The notes under the pieces were generated by a model that made no database searches, had not been told where the DNA came from, and saw nothing but the letters and a program-made list of their open reading frames with translations. Below are positions 9,515-19,282 of a stretch of DNA of 64,000 nt, one piece after another. The stretch lies in the NCBI RefSeq assembly GCF_003443615.1, contig NZ_CP031967.1, forward strand, positions 1,178,001-1,242,000, read 5' to 3'. Every line of letters starts with the position of its first letter. Positions within the stretch are counted from its first letter, which is position 1. This DNA comes from Alteromonas sp. BL110 (GTDB lineage Bacteria; Pseudomonadota; Gammaproteobacteria; Enterobacterales; Alteromonadaceae). The translations under genes were made by a program, and so were the position numbers.

Positions 9515-10063
9515 GGTGATTTCCTTGTTCCAGATTGAAGTAACTTCGTGTCGTCACTCAATAGAAAGCAACATAAATACCAGCGTTCAGAGGTGATGAC
9601 AATTTCTTTAATAAACAATCAGATAAAACCATACTCCCCGTCAATCAATCATTGTTTTTTATTGAAAACGTAAAAACAATATTAAAGACAATGTAAAGAT
9701 TGGTCTAACGTGTGTAAATACGTAACCCTATTATGTATAAAATTGGTAAGACAATGCTTCTTCTCTTTTATTAACTATTAATGAAAAAGACTTTTTGCAA
9801 TCGTAAATTGACTTTTTAATTAAATAGAACAAAAAAATTAAAAACAACTTAAAAAGAAAAAAATTCATAATTAATCAGACACCTACACAAAAATAAAGTA
9901 TTCAAATTTTAATTATTGCTTCCCAATTATCAATTCCTAAAGGTAATTACCCGCACTACTAAAAGCACAGTTCCTTTAATAGACGGTATACCCGTTGCAC
10001 AGTTATTTTTGTCTTAAAGCGGTAGACGCAATTCAAGGTAGTTTAATTTTTAAGGAGAAAAAG
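9515..10063. other. AT-rich divergent intergenic region
   Basis: About 550 bp with no convincing gene, much richer in A and T than its surroundings, especially 9760-9930 with runs of A and T. It separates the leftward coiled-coil membrane gene from the rightward nonapeptide-repeat genes and so must hold both promoters. The base composition would suit H-NS-type silencing, which is an inference only. Confidence 0.6.
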
Positions 10064-10834
10064 ATGGATATTCGTAAAAGACACAATAACACATCGCTAT
10101 TAAAGAAAAGTTCCATTGCTGCTGTCGTAGCACTTGGGCTAAGTAGTGGTGTAAATGCACAGGAATTGGATGAAGCTGAGCGCTCTCAAATTGAAGTAAT
10201 TAAGGGGCAAACAGATGTTGATGTTAAGCAACCTGCTCCGTCAGTAGATGTTAAACAACAAGATCCTCAAGTTGATGTAGCGGTAGGTAAACCTGAAGTT
10301 GATATAGACTATCAGGACCCAGAGATTTCTGTGAAGCAACAAGAGCCTGAAGTAAATGTTGTGCAAGCAGAACCTCAGATAGAAGTTAATGCAGCGAAAC
10401 CAAAGGTAACTGTGAATCAGGCAGAGCCTGAAATCACTATTGAGAGTAGCGAACCCGAAATAAACATCGTCCGCAGAGACGCTAGTGGCGACATACGGGA
10501 AGATAGTGATAAGGCCATGGTGGCGCACATGACTATTAACGAATTAGAAGACAACGACGTTGTAAATACCAGCGGTGAAGAAGTCGCCTCAATTGAAGAA
10601 GTTGTGATGCAAAAGCAAAGCAGCGATGTTTTTCTTGTTGTGGAATCAGGCGGCATGATGGGTCTTGGCGAGAAGAAGAACGTCATTCCTCTAAATGAAG
10701 TGAAATTAGAAGGTGGTAATTTACTGCTTTCTTCAAATAGAGAAATTCAGCAGTTTCCTGAGTACGTTGAATCTCGATATTCATCAATAAGTGAAAAGCA
10801 GCAGACATTAGAAAACCTTTTGTCAGCTGAATGA
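10064..10834 (+). CDS. Exported protein with nonapeptide beta repeats and a PRC-barrel-like domain
   Basis: Function unknown; 256 residues from the ATG at 10064, chosen for its AAGGAG site (an upstream in-frame ATG at 9995 has none). A signal peptide covers about 1-32 (cleavage near VNAQ). Residues 52-141 are ten uninterrupted copies of a nine-residue unit V/I-x-V/I-x-x-x-x-P-x, such as VDVKQQDPQ, VDVAVGKPE and ITIESSEPE. Residues about 155-225 resemble a PRC-barrel: DVVNTSGEEVASIEEVV, VFLVVESGGMMGLGEKKNVIPLNEV, then NLLL. The following gene carries the same repeat, so the pair is likely one transcription unit and one duplicated design. Alternating Val/Ile suggests stacked beta strands in the periplasm or at the surface. 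Confidence 0.75.
   Translation: MDIRKRHNNTSLLKKSSIAAVVALGLSSGVNAQELDEAERSQIEVIKGQTDVDVKQPAPSVDVKQQDPQVDVAVGKPEVDIDYQDPEISVKQQEPEVNVVQAEPQIEVNAAKPKVTVNQAEPEITIESSEPEINIVRRDASGDIREDSDKAMVAHMTINELEDNDVVNTSGEEVASIEEVVMQKQSSDVFLVVESGGMMGLGEKKNVIPLNEVKLEGGNLLLSSNREIQQFPEYVESRYSSISEKQQTLENLLSAE
10217..10486 (+). repeat. 27-bp coding repeat (10 nonapeptide units)
   Basis: Ten in-frame 27-bp units encode the V-x-V-x-x-x-x-P-x nonapeptide. DNA copies have diverged while the pattern of Val/Ile at positions 1 and 3 and Pro at position 8 is kept, apart from the last unit, so the repeat is old and selected at protein level. Confidence 0.85.
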
Positions 10835-10890
10835 TTTTCGCCATTTTTCAATAGATGATCAACGCAAACCAGATACCAAAGGAAATGACT

Positions 10891-11430
10891 ATGAATTTCA
10901 AGAAAATTGAGAGTAAAGCCTTAGTAACATCAGCACTACTAACGTCTGCGATGTTTACTACGAGTAGCTTCGCACAAGAAACAATGAGTTCGACGTTAGA
11001 GCCAAGTAAGTACGATGAAATTATGCGTACTTACGATAAAAACAAAAACGGGGAGCTTGATAAAAGTGAGTTAGCTCAGTATATGGCCAGTGAACAAAGC
11101 AGTGAACGTAAAGGCGACAAGGTCACCGTAACGCAAAAGCCTGCAATAGTGACTATTAACCAAAAGCCTGCTCAAGTCACAGTGCGTCAGCCTAAACCTG
11201 AGATTACGATCACCACTAATGACCCAGATATCACTATAGATCAGCCTGACCCTGAGGTAACTATCTCTCAAGCTCAGCCTAGAGTGAATATTAAAGCAGG
11301 AAAGCCTGCCGTAGATGTAAAACAACAAGACCCTGAAATAGAAGTAGCGCAACCAGACCCAGAAGTTGCGGTTGAAAAAAGCGATCCTGATGTCGAATTA
11401 GAAGGCAACTACATTGAAGTGGATCAGTAA
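10891..11430 (+). CDS. Exported EF-hand protein with nonapeptide beta repeats
   Basis: Unknown function; 179 residues from the ATG at 10891, picked because AAAGGA lies seven bases upstream (ATGs at 10855 and 10885 are alternatives). A signal peptide covers about 1-29 (SSFAQ). One canonical EF-hand Ca2+ loop, DKNKNGELDKSE, lies at residues 49-60. Residues 78-176 are eleven nine-residue units of the type found in the preceding gene (VTVRQPKPE, ITIDQPDPE, VDVKQQDPE); the first two carry Pro one position earlier and the last is degenerate. VDVKQQDP occurs in both proteins. The gene begins 56 bp after its neighbour and ends before a strong terminator. Calcium binding is inferred from the motif. 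Confidence 0.78.
   Translation: MNFKKIESKALVTSALLTSAMFTTSSFAQETMSSTLEPSKYDEIMRTYDKNKNGELDKSELAQYMASEQSSERKGDKVTVTQKPAIVTINQKPAQVTVRQPKPEITITTNDPDITIDQPDPEVTISQAQPRVNIKAGKPAVDVKQQDPEIEVAQPDPEVAVEKSDPDVELEGNYIEVDQ
11122..11418 (+). repeat. 27-bp coding repeat (11 nonapeptide units)
   Basis: Eleven in-frame units matching the V/I-x-V/I-x(4)-P-x design of the upstream gene, acidic in the last four copies. Shared units between the two genes point to duplication or exchange of repeats. Confidence 0.82.
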
Positions 11431-11452
11431 AGCCGTGATCGGGCCCTATCGA

Positions 11453-11490
11453 AATATGCCTATTGAGATATCTCAATAGGCATATTGTTT
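11453..11490. terminator. 34-bp perfect palindrome with T-run, probable terminator
   Basis: Positions 11453-11486 form a perfect palindrome centred on GATATC, each arm 17 bp, followed by GTTTT. It lies 23 bp past the EF-hand/repeat gene and before the convergent VOC gene, so it can act as a terminator. A hairpin would have a four-base apex. Confidence 0.75.
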
Positions 11491-11508
11491 TAGCCTATGC
11501 GAGGCTTC

Positions 11509-11931
11509 TTAACTTGCAAACAACTGATTAATATCTGCAAACGCTTTAAACTCTAAAGCGTTACCAAAAGGGTCTTTGAAAAACATAGTGGCTTGTTCAC
11601 CGGGCTTTCCCTTAAAGCGAATGTAAGGTTCGATAACAAACTCGATTCTTGAAGCCTCTAGCTTACTTGCCAGCGCTTGCCAATCGCTCATAGTTAACAC
11701 AACGCCAAAGTGCGGTACAGGCACGGCATGATCATCAACCCCGTTGTGAGCAGGCGGTGATGGCATAGCCTCTACACAGTGTGTGACCAATTGATGACCG
11801 AAGAAATCCCAGTCAATCCACTGAGTATCACTGCGCCCTTTTTCACACCCCAATAGTTCGCCGTAGAAGGCTTCTGCATCAGTTAAATTAGTGACCGGTA
11901 TGGCAAGGTGAAAAGGCTGAACCATGAACAC
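11509..11931 (-). CDS. VOC-family (glyoxalase/bleomycin resistance-like) protein
   Basis: 140-residue metalloenzyme-fold protein of the vicinal oxygen chelate superfamily. The start PFHLAIPVTNLTDAEAFYGELLGC and the end TMFFKDPFGNALEFKAF are the paired beta-alpha-beta modules of the fold. His8 and the Glu of NALEF are plausible metal ligands. The substrate cannot be told. It follows the aldehyde dehydrogenase gene by five bases, so the two are one operon, perhaps handling the same reactive carbonyl compounds. The start may be Met1 or Met3. Confidence 0.82.
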   Translation of the reverse strand: MFMVQPFHLAIPVTNLTDAEAFYGELLGCEKGRSDTQWIDWDFFGHQLVTHCVEAMPSPPAHNGVDDHAVPVPHFGVVLTMSDWQALASKLEASRIEFVIEPYIRFKGKPGEQATMFFKDPFGNALEFKAFADINQLFAS

Positions 11932-11936
11932 TCCTG

Positions 11937-13343
11937 TTATAAGAACTTATTAAGTAACGATAGCTTCAATTTTGAAAACGGCGCGTAACGAAAGAACACG
12001 TCTAATGCAAAAGAACGCTTCATCACCGTTTTAATATGACTAAATGTATCAAAACCTGCTTGCCCATGGTAGCTACCCATACCGCTACTCCCGACACCGC
12101 CAAACGGCAACTCAGGGTTAGTCATAAACAGCATAGTGTCGTTAGTACACACACTGCCTGAGCTGGTTTTGCTGATGATATTATCAAGCACCTCATCTTT
12201 GTCACTAAATGCGTATAGAGCGAGTGGCTTAGGTCTACTGTTCACAAGCTTGATGCCTGCATCCATATTATCGACAGTGATAATAGGCAGGATTGGACCA
12301 AAGATTTCTTCTTTCATCAGCGGGCTATCTAACGAAGGCTCTAGTACAAGGGTAGGTACCATTGCTGGTCGGGACTCATCCAGTTCGCCGCCATACACTA
12401 CATTGACGTTTTCAAGATAGCTCTCTAGGCGCTTAAGATGACGATGATTGACAATATTGCCGTAGTCTCGTGACGATAAGGGGGCTTTTCCGTATTGTTT
12501 TTTAAGTTCTTTTTTAACCGCTTCAATAAGCTTTTGCTCAAAGCCCTTTTCTACAATGACATAGTCAGGGGCAATACAGGTTTGGCCAGCATTCATCCAC
12601 TTCCCCCACACTAGGCGACGGGCAGTTACTGCAAGGTTTGTGTTCTTATCAACAAAGCATGGGCTCTTTCCGCCAAGTTCTAGGGTTACCGGGGTTAAGT
12701 GCTTTGCTGCAGCACTCATAACAATTTTACCCACCACTTCACCGCCAGTGTAGAAAATGTGGTCCCACTTGCAGGCAAGTAACGCTGTGGCTTCATCCTT
12801 ACCGCCTTCAACCACAGCAACACATGAATTATCCATGTATTGAGGGATAAGCTTAGCCACCAGCGACGATGTTTCTTGTGCTAGTTCGGAAGGTTTTAAT
12901 ACCGCGCAGTTACCCGCCGCAATAGCAGCAATGTAAGGCGCAAGTAGTAACTGGAGCGGGTAATTCCACGCTCCAATGATAAGCACGGTGCCAAGGGGTT
13001 CAGGCTTGCGAAAGCTTTTACCGGGCCACGCTACCATTGGCGTAGATACTTTGCGTGGCCTTGCCCATTTGTCCAAGTGCCTAAGCGTATGTTTTATATC
13101 AGAGAGCAGAAAGCCTTGTTCGGCCACCATGGCTTCAGTCTTACATTTACCTAAGTCATTTTTAAGCGCCTGCAAAATGTCGTGCTGATTGTCTTTCAGT
13201 AAAGTTTCTAATGCCTTTAGCTGACTTTTGCGCCACTCCAGGGACTGGGTTTTCCCCGTATCGAAACTGTCGTTAAGCTTGTGAACAACGTCAACGAAAC
13301 ACACGCCAGTTTCCACTGCGTGAAGAGAAGGTCTATTTGGCAT
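11937..13343 (-). CDS. Aldehyde dehydrogenase (ALDH3 / coniferyl aldehyde dehydrogenase-like)
   Basis: NAD(P)-dependent oxidation of aldehydes to acids. Seen: the cofactor-site block IIGAWNYPLQLLLAPYIAAIAAGN; the catalytic Glu region VTLELGGKSPCFV; the nucleophile Cys in WMNAGQTCIAPDYV; and PELPFGGVGSSGMGSYHG near the end. Length and the absence of the longer N-terminal part fit class 3 ALDHs, whose members act on fatty or aromatic aldehydes. I prefer the ATG at 13343 (468 residues, GGAG seven bases upstream) over a GTG nine codons earlier. The VOC gene follows directly. Confidence 0.9.
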   Translation of the reverse strand: MPNRPSLHAVETGVCFVDVVHKLNDSFDTGKTQSLEWRKSQLKALETLLKDNQHDILQALKNDLGKCKTEAMVAEQGFLLSDIKHTLRHLDKWARPRKVSTPMVAWPGKSFRKPEPLGTVLIIGAWNYPLQLLLAPYIAAIAAGNCAVLKPSELAQETSSLVAKLIPQYMDNSCVAVVEGGKDEATALLACKWDHIFYTGGEVVGKIVMSAAAKHLTPVTLELGGKSPCFVDKNTNLAVTARRLVWGKWMNAGQTCIAPDYVIVEKGFEQKLIEAVKKELKKQYGKAPLSSRDYGNIVNHRHLKRLESYLENVNVVYGGELDESRPAMVPTLVLEPSLDSPLMKEEIFGPILPIITVDNMDAGIKLVNSRPKPLALYAFSDKDEVLDNIISKTSSGSVCTNDTMLFMTNPELPFGGVGSSGMGSYHGQAGFDTFSHIKTVMKRSFALDVFFRYAPFSKLKLSLLNKFL

Positions 13344-13604
13344 AAGAAGGCTCCGATAGCATAACCCCACCGCAACAATTCTATGACTCGCTTTGGTATT
13401 ATTGCTGGGTAAAGCAGCGTGGTAATTAACTGATACTATCTTATATTAGTAGGGATGTTCGAAGACAACGCAACTAAATTGTTAATTAATGTTTAATGCG
13501 CGTCGTCCCAAACACTAAATGAGAGATTTATATGTATAAGATACAGGCGCTAAAAAATGAGGCGTGATAGAGGTAAATGAAAAAGAGGTAAAGTTTGTCA
13601 GCAA

Positions 13605-13633
13605 CAAAAAAGCCCAGTAAACACCGGGCTTTT
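13605..13633 (-). terminator. Intrinsic terminator of purA
   Basis: AAAAGCCC (13607-13614) and GGGCTTTT (13626-13633) form a stem with an 11-base loop just past the purA stop. Read leftwards it ends in a T-run. The 260 bp beyond it up to the aldehyde dehydrogenase start show no gene. Confidence 0.8.
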
Positions 13634-13655
13634 AAATGTATCTAATATCGCGCTA

Positions 13656-14957
<1,302 letters not shown>

Positions 14958-15236
14958 TCATATGTGTAAGAAAATTAGGCGGGGATTCTACAAAATTCTA
15001 GGGCAAGGATCATCTCTTTTTCGAACAAAAATACGACTATTTTATTTTTATTTTTGAAATCACAAAGATGCCCAACCGTCGTCGGCGGCTTTTTAAAATA
15101 AGGCTTTGCTAATTGTTTTATAAAACATATTCCCTAAAGCGCTAATTTTAATAGCATTCTAAACATTAGCTAGCACAAAACCTGAACAGACGGTCAATTA
15201 TAGATTGCGCAACTTACAAAACAGCTTCTTTTAACG

Positions 15237-15419
15237 TTAACTGAAATAAAAAAGCAGTAGCGCGCCAATTATCACAAGGGTACCGCCAATTTGGCGTAAT
15301 TGATTACTCGGCTGCTGGCTAATTTGAAGTAAATAATTGCGCCACTTATTTGGAAAAAGCAGTGGCCCTATTCCCTCTATAATAAGTACCAAAGCAATAG
15401 CGGGTAATAGCCACTCCAT
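15237..15419 (-). CDS. DUF2065 small membrane protein (YjeT-like)
   Basis: 60-residue inner-membrane protein with two hydrophobic helices (LLPAIALVLIIEGIGPLLF and IGGTLVIIGALLLFYF) joined by PNKWRNYLLQISQQP. This matches E. coli YjeT and the DUF2065 family, usually found between hflC and purA. AAGGAT precedes the ATG. Its role is unknown. The 282-bp gap to purA is AT-rich and holds no gene that I can see. Confidence 0.85.
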   Translation of the reverse strand: MEWLLPAIALVLIIEGIGPLLFPNKWRNYLLQISQQPSNQLRQIGGTLVIIGALLLFYFS

Positions 15420-15526
15420 AAATTTATCCTTAAAGTCATGAGCTGTTAATAAGTATATCGTTAAGATTTTGCCACGTTTTACGCGACATATTGTGCTGGC
15501 TTTCTAGTGTCGACTTAAGCTACCTT

Positions 15527-16705
15527 TTAAGGTATTTCCGACAGCGCGCATAAATCAATATATTCGGGCGTATGATATAAGCCAAAACCAAAACGTAACC
15601 GGTTGCCTCTGAAGTCAGTAAGAATATGGTGTGCTTTGAGCTTTGAGGCAAGGGCTTTTGTTACATCGGCATTATCTAACTCGAAGGTAAGAAAATGCCC
15701 CCGGTTTGCTTCATCACTTACGACTAGATGTTTTTCGTTTAGCAAGGGATGGTTGCAGGTGGCAAGTTTCTCTAGAAAGGTACGCTGCATGCTCATTACG
15801 TAACTATTGATTACTGCTACATCAATACTATTTTCTTCAAACATGCGAAGCACAGCTCTCAATCTATATAGCGCGGTAAAGTCCATAGTGGCACCGGCAA
15901 AGCGCATACCATCTAGACTATATTGCACGTTGTTATCACCGCCCATTTCTCGGGGTTTGTCTAACTCGCCAAACTCTGCAAACCAGCCGGTATACGTAGG
16001 TCGTAGCTTACACCCCACCGGCACGTGGGCAAAGCACGCGCCCTCTCCCGCCTGGGCGTATTTGTAACTGCCCGAAAGATAAAAAATACGATGTGCAATA
16101 TCGGAAAGGTCAGTAGGCTTTGCCATAAAGCCGTGATAACCATCAACTACTACGAGAGTATTGTCGTTAGTTACACTACGTACAATATCTGCAACGTCAC
16201 TTACCACATAACCAGAATTGAAAAAGACCTGACTAAAGAAAACTAGCTCAGGATTGTGTTCGGTAATAGCGGCCTTAAAGCGTGAAGCAAAGGTATTATA
16301 GGGCTTGGTAGGTACGGTTATAAGTTCTATCTCCCCCTGCTCTTCTAGTCTACTCGCTTGGCGCTGAAAACTGTGAAATTCACTGTCTGTCGACACCACT
16401 TTATAAGGTGCAGCACTTTCTATGCTGCTCATAATACGATAAAGCAACTCATGAGTATTTGGCGCAAAAACGATTTGCTGTGGCGCACCAGTATTCAGTA
16501 TGTTGCTAATGCGCTGTTGCAGCTCCGGCACTAAAGTTTGGAAAAAATATCCCCATTTTTCGTCTACGTATTTCGCACTGTCATCCCAATAGTTGAGCAT
16601 TGCTTCGCGTGTGCAGTCTGGCCAAAAATAATGACTATGACACGCATAATGCTGTTTGCCTTCATTGGCGTTGAGAAAACCCGTATAGAACTGCTGATAT
16701 GCCAT
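15527..16705 (-). CDS. Class V aminotransferase-like PLP enzyme
   Basis: 392-residue fold-type I PLP enzyme of the class V group (kynureninase, cysteine desulfurase and isopenicillin epimerase relatives). The cofactor site is clear: VVVDGYHGF with Asp188 and His191, and the Schiff-base lysine Lys215 in YLSGSYKYAQAGEG. FAPNTHELLYR (about 80-90) would hold the PLP phosphate. The C-terminal FRGNRLRFGFGLYHTPEYID is the usual small-domain ending. Which substrate it acts on is not evident and no pathway partner is adjacent. Confidence 0.78.
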   Translation of the reverse strand: MAYQQFYTGFLNANEGKQHYACHSHYFWPDCTREAMLNYWDDSAKYVDEKWGYFFQTLVPELQQRISNILNTGAPQQIVFAPNTHELLYRIMSSIESAAPYKVVSTDSEFHSFQRQASRLEEQGEIELITVPTKPYNTFASRFKAAITEHNPELVFFSQVFFNSGYVVSDVADIVRSVTNDNTLVVVDGYHGFMAKPTDLSDIAHRIFYLSGSYKYAQAGEGACFAHVPVGCKLRPTYTGWFAEFGELDKPREMGGDNNVQYSLDGMRFAGATMDFTALYRLRAVLRMFEENSIDVAVINSYVMSMQRTFLEKLATCNHPLLNEKHLVVSDEANRGHFLTFELDNADVTKALASKLKAHHILTDFRGNRLRFGFGLYHTPEYIDLCALSEIP

Positions 16706-16968
16706 GCTTTGTTGCCTAATATAAAAACCGCTTAAACCCTATCAAACTTCGACGTATTTCGCATAAATCTGCACCTACAGCAAAACATTTATTTACAAAT
16801 TAGGTGTAAATAGTTTTGCCCAAATCATTGCGCTTAACGATATTTCTTATATACATACACCCACTGCAAAATTGAAAAACTCTGCTATACCCTATAGAGG
16901 TAAGTTGTTTTGTAGGTCTAGTTAGCAAGTTCCATCTGTTCCACGCAGACACATATTAAAGGTACTTT

Positions 16969-17388
16969 ATGCGTTTCCCTAAATACGGAAATTATTCATT
17001 GGATATCTCAGGTAACGTTCTTGAAGTGTTTGCTACCGGAGCGTGGAACCTTAAAACAACAGAATTTTTTATAGAGGAAATGCATGGGCTTATTAATAGG
17101 TTCAACAATAAGCCTTGGGCCGCCTTAATGGACGGACGCCGTTGGGTATTATCTACGCCTGAATGTCAGACCCGCTTAGCGGATGCAATAAAGGTGAATA
17201 TTTCGAAGGGGCTTACTCGCTCAGCGTATGTGTTAGATAGCGGAATGGTCAAGCGCGCTCAGCTAGAACGCACCCATCCTTCCAAGCAACGTGACTTTGA
17301 AACAAACAACTATGAACGGGAGTACTTTGAAAAATACTTTGAGGCGCTTAACTGGCTGCATGAAGAAGGGTTTTCACCTATTCGCTAG
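16969..17388 (+). CDS. STAS/SpoIIAA-like small protein
   Basis: 139-residue cytosolic protein with no signal or membrane segment. It has the look of a STAS or SpoIIAA-like fold: a beta strand pair at the start (YSLDISGNVLEVFATGAWNLKTTEFFIEEM), a helix, then PWAALMDGRRWVLSTPE and SAYVLDSGMVKRAQLE. Function unknown; such proteins are often regulators or lipid-binding. AAAGGT lies upstream of the ATG. It is monocistronic, divergent from the class V aminotransferase. Confidence 0.6.
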   Translation: MRFPKYGNYSLDISGNVLEVFATGAWNLKTTEFFIEEMHGLINRFNNKPWAALMDGRRWVLSTPECQTRLADAIKVNISKGLTRSAYVLDSGMVKRAQLERTHPSKQRDFETNNYEREYFEKYFEALNWLHEEGFSPIR

Positions 17389-17502
17389 TTTTTAACGAAC
17401 ACCATTATCGACCCGAAAATACGCTTATTTTCACACCTATTGGGGTTAGTTGTAAAAGCCAGCTCCACTAACCATGCAGCTTGTTTTTTAGCCTAAGGCG
17501 AC

Positions 17503-17532
17503 GGTTTTAGCGTTATGGTGAACGCTAAAACC
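17503..17532. other. Long inverted repeat between convergent genes
   Basis: GGTTTTAGCGTT (17503-17514) pairs perfectly with AACGCTAAAACC (17521-17532) over a six-base loop, ten bases from the stop of the cnoX-type gene. It lacks a following T-tract in either direction, so it may be a factor-assisted terminator or an RNA-stabilising hairpin. Confidence 0.5.
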
Positions 17533-17541
17533 CAAATAAGC

Positions 17542-18411
17542 TTAGTACAACAAGCTATAGACTTTACGACGATACTCTGACTTAAGCGGGTCGCCGTCAG
17601 CGAGTGCGTTCATCATATCCATCATTAACTTTCTGGCATCGCCAAAGCCAAGTTCTTTCTTTAATACAGTATAAAGAAGTTCTAGTGCATCTTGTGCTTT
17701 GTTTGCTTGCTGCAACTGAACAGCTAAGTCCACCTTAAGCTGCAGGTCATCGGGGTTTGCCTCTACCGCCGCTTGAAGCTGGCGTATTTCAGGCGTATCT
17801 GCCGCTTGTTCTGCAAGTTCAATTTTCCCTGCCAAACTCTTATAACGAGAATCTTGATCCACCAGCTTAATCTCTTCAAGCAAAGCTTTAGCTGCATCGA
17901 TAGAGCCAGTCTCAACGTAACAATCAATAAGCATATACTTAGCGTTTACGTTATCAGGGTTAAGCGTTAAGGCTTCTTTTGCCGCGGGTAGTGCCTCTGC
18001 ATACTCACCTTGCTGAATCGCTTTACCCGCAGCAGCCAGTAAATCGTCTTCCGGGTTAGGTAGATATTTATCTAGCATTTCGCGAATTTGCTGCTCTGGC
18101 TGAACACCCGCAAAGCCATCAACAGGCTGACCATTTTGCACAACCATAACGGTTGGTAAACTTCTAATACCAAACTGTCCAGCTACTTCTTGCTGTGCTT
18201 CGCAATCAACTTTGGCCAAAATCAAATGCTGGCTATATTCACCTGCAAGCTTTTCCAGAATGGGCATTAGGTCTTTACAGGGTTCGCACCAATCTGCCCA
18301 AAAATCGATAAGCACCAGTTTTTCTTGCGATGCTTCTACAATAATTTGCTGAAAGTTTTCTACCGTAATATCTACGATGGTTGCTTGGCTATTCGCAACG
18401 AGATTTTCCAT
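17542..18411 (-). CDS. cnoX: CnoX/YbbN-type thioredoxin-TPR co-chaperone
   Basis: 289-residue cytosolic protein: a thioredoxin domain (about 10-115) followed by TPR-like helices (about 120-289), the architecture of E. coli YbbN/CnoX, a holdase that hands clients to GroEL and DnaK. The active site is WADWCEPCKD with Cys42 and Cys45 both present, whereas E. coli YbbN has lost the first cysteine. This version may therefore keep real thiol-disulfide activity, as in the Caulobacter protein. The later ITLNPDN/VNAKYMLIDCYVETG stretch is TPR-like. Stands alone. Confidence 0.88.
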   Translation of the reverse strand: MENLVANSQATIVDITVENFQQIIVEASQEKLVLIDFWADWCEPCKDLMPILEKLAGEYSQHLILAKVDCEAQQEVAGQFGIRSLPTVMVVQNGQPVDGFAGVQPEQQIREMLDKYLPNPEDDLLAAAGKAIQQGEYAEALPAAKEALTLNPDNVNAKYMLIDCYVETGSIDAAKALLEEIKLVDQDSRYKSLAGKIELAEQAADTPEIRQLQAAVEANPDDLQLKVDLAVQLQQANKAQDALELLYTVLKKELGFGDARKLMMDMMNALADGDPLKSEYRRKVYSLLY

Positions 18412-18665
18412 AACGCAGGCCTTTAATTTCTTGTATTGAGAGGAATATGGGGCAGGCGCTGGAAAATTACAAGGCTAACGGAAGTTATCTTTAGCTTCAA
18501 AAAAAAGAAGGCATACTCTTTTTCCGAAAAATAAGCCGTTTCGCATTTGTCGCTTTCACGACAATCTCTTTCTATCATGAATGTTAATGTAGTGTAAAAC
18601 CGCGCTATTGTGTGACTTTATTATTAAGCCACCCTACTTTTATAAAATTTGGCCGAGAGGGTTTT

Positions 18666-18998
18666 ATGACTACACAAACCAGCACAGACACTCAGTTTGC
18701 TTCATTCAAAGAGTTTTACCCGTTTTATTTAAATGAGCATAAAGACGGCACTTGCCGCACGCTTCATTTTATCGGCTCTTGGCTAGTTCTTAGCGTTATC
18801 GCACTAGCAATATATATGGCGAGCTGGTCGCTCCTATGGTTTATTCCGCTAGTAGGTTATGGCTTTGCTTGGGTAGGTCATTTCTTTTTTGAAAAAAATC
18901 GCCCCGCTACATTTAAACACCCCCTTTATAGCTTGATGGGCGACTGGGTTATGTTTAAGGATATTCTTGTAGGCAAAATTAGTCTTAAAGGCTCATAA
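18666..18998 (+). CDS. Mpo1-like (DUF962) membrane protein
   Basis: 110 residues from the ATG at 18666, preferred because GAGAGGG lies just upstream; a start at 18612 would add 18 residues. The family block FKEFYPFYLNEHKDGTCRTLHFIG, two membrane helices, and VGHFFFEKNRPATFKHPLYSLMGDWVMF with three conserved His residues match DUF962/Mpo1. Yeast Mpo1 is an Fe2+-dependent dioxygenase in alpha-oxidation of 2-hydroxy fatty acids. The same chemistry here is inference. Confidence 0.85.
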   Translation: MTTQTSTDTQFASFKEFYPFYLNEHKDGTCRTLHFIGSWLVLSVIALAIYMASWSLLWFIPLVGYGFAWVGHFFFEKNRPATFKHPLYSLMGDWVMFKDILVGKISLKGS

Positions 18999-19282
18999 CG
19001 ATTTCACAAAGGCTAGCCCTACGTTTATATCGACAACACCCGTTGCTAGCGCCCCGCGTTATTATGCGTTGCGGAATGTGTTGCGATTTACGTAGGGATA
19101 AGCACTTTTAACGGACAATCCAGCCCCTTCACCGCACACGCTTTACATACCAGAAACGAAAGCGATATGGTTAGAATAAGGTTCACAGTTTACTAAACTA
19201 ACCGTAAAGTTAAGGTTAAAGCATAACTGAGAACACACTACCTATCGCGCTTAGCGCAAAAAGAATAACAAAAGGAACAAAC

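Noticed and set aside
10241..10686. Antisense open frames over the nonapeptide-repeat gene
   Set aside because: They arise because the 27-bp repeat is free of stops on the reverse strand; composition is unlike a real protein.
11071..11352. Antisense open frame over the EF-hand/repeat gene
   Set aside because: Same cause as above: a shadow of the periodic coding sequence.
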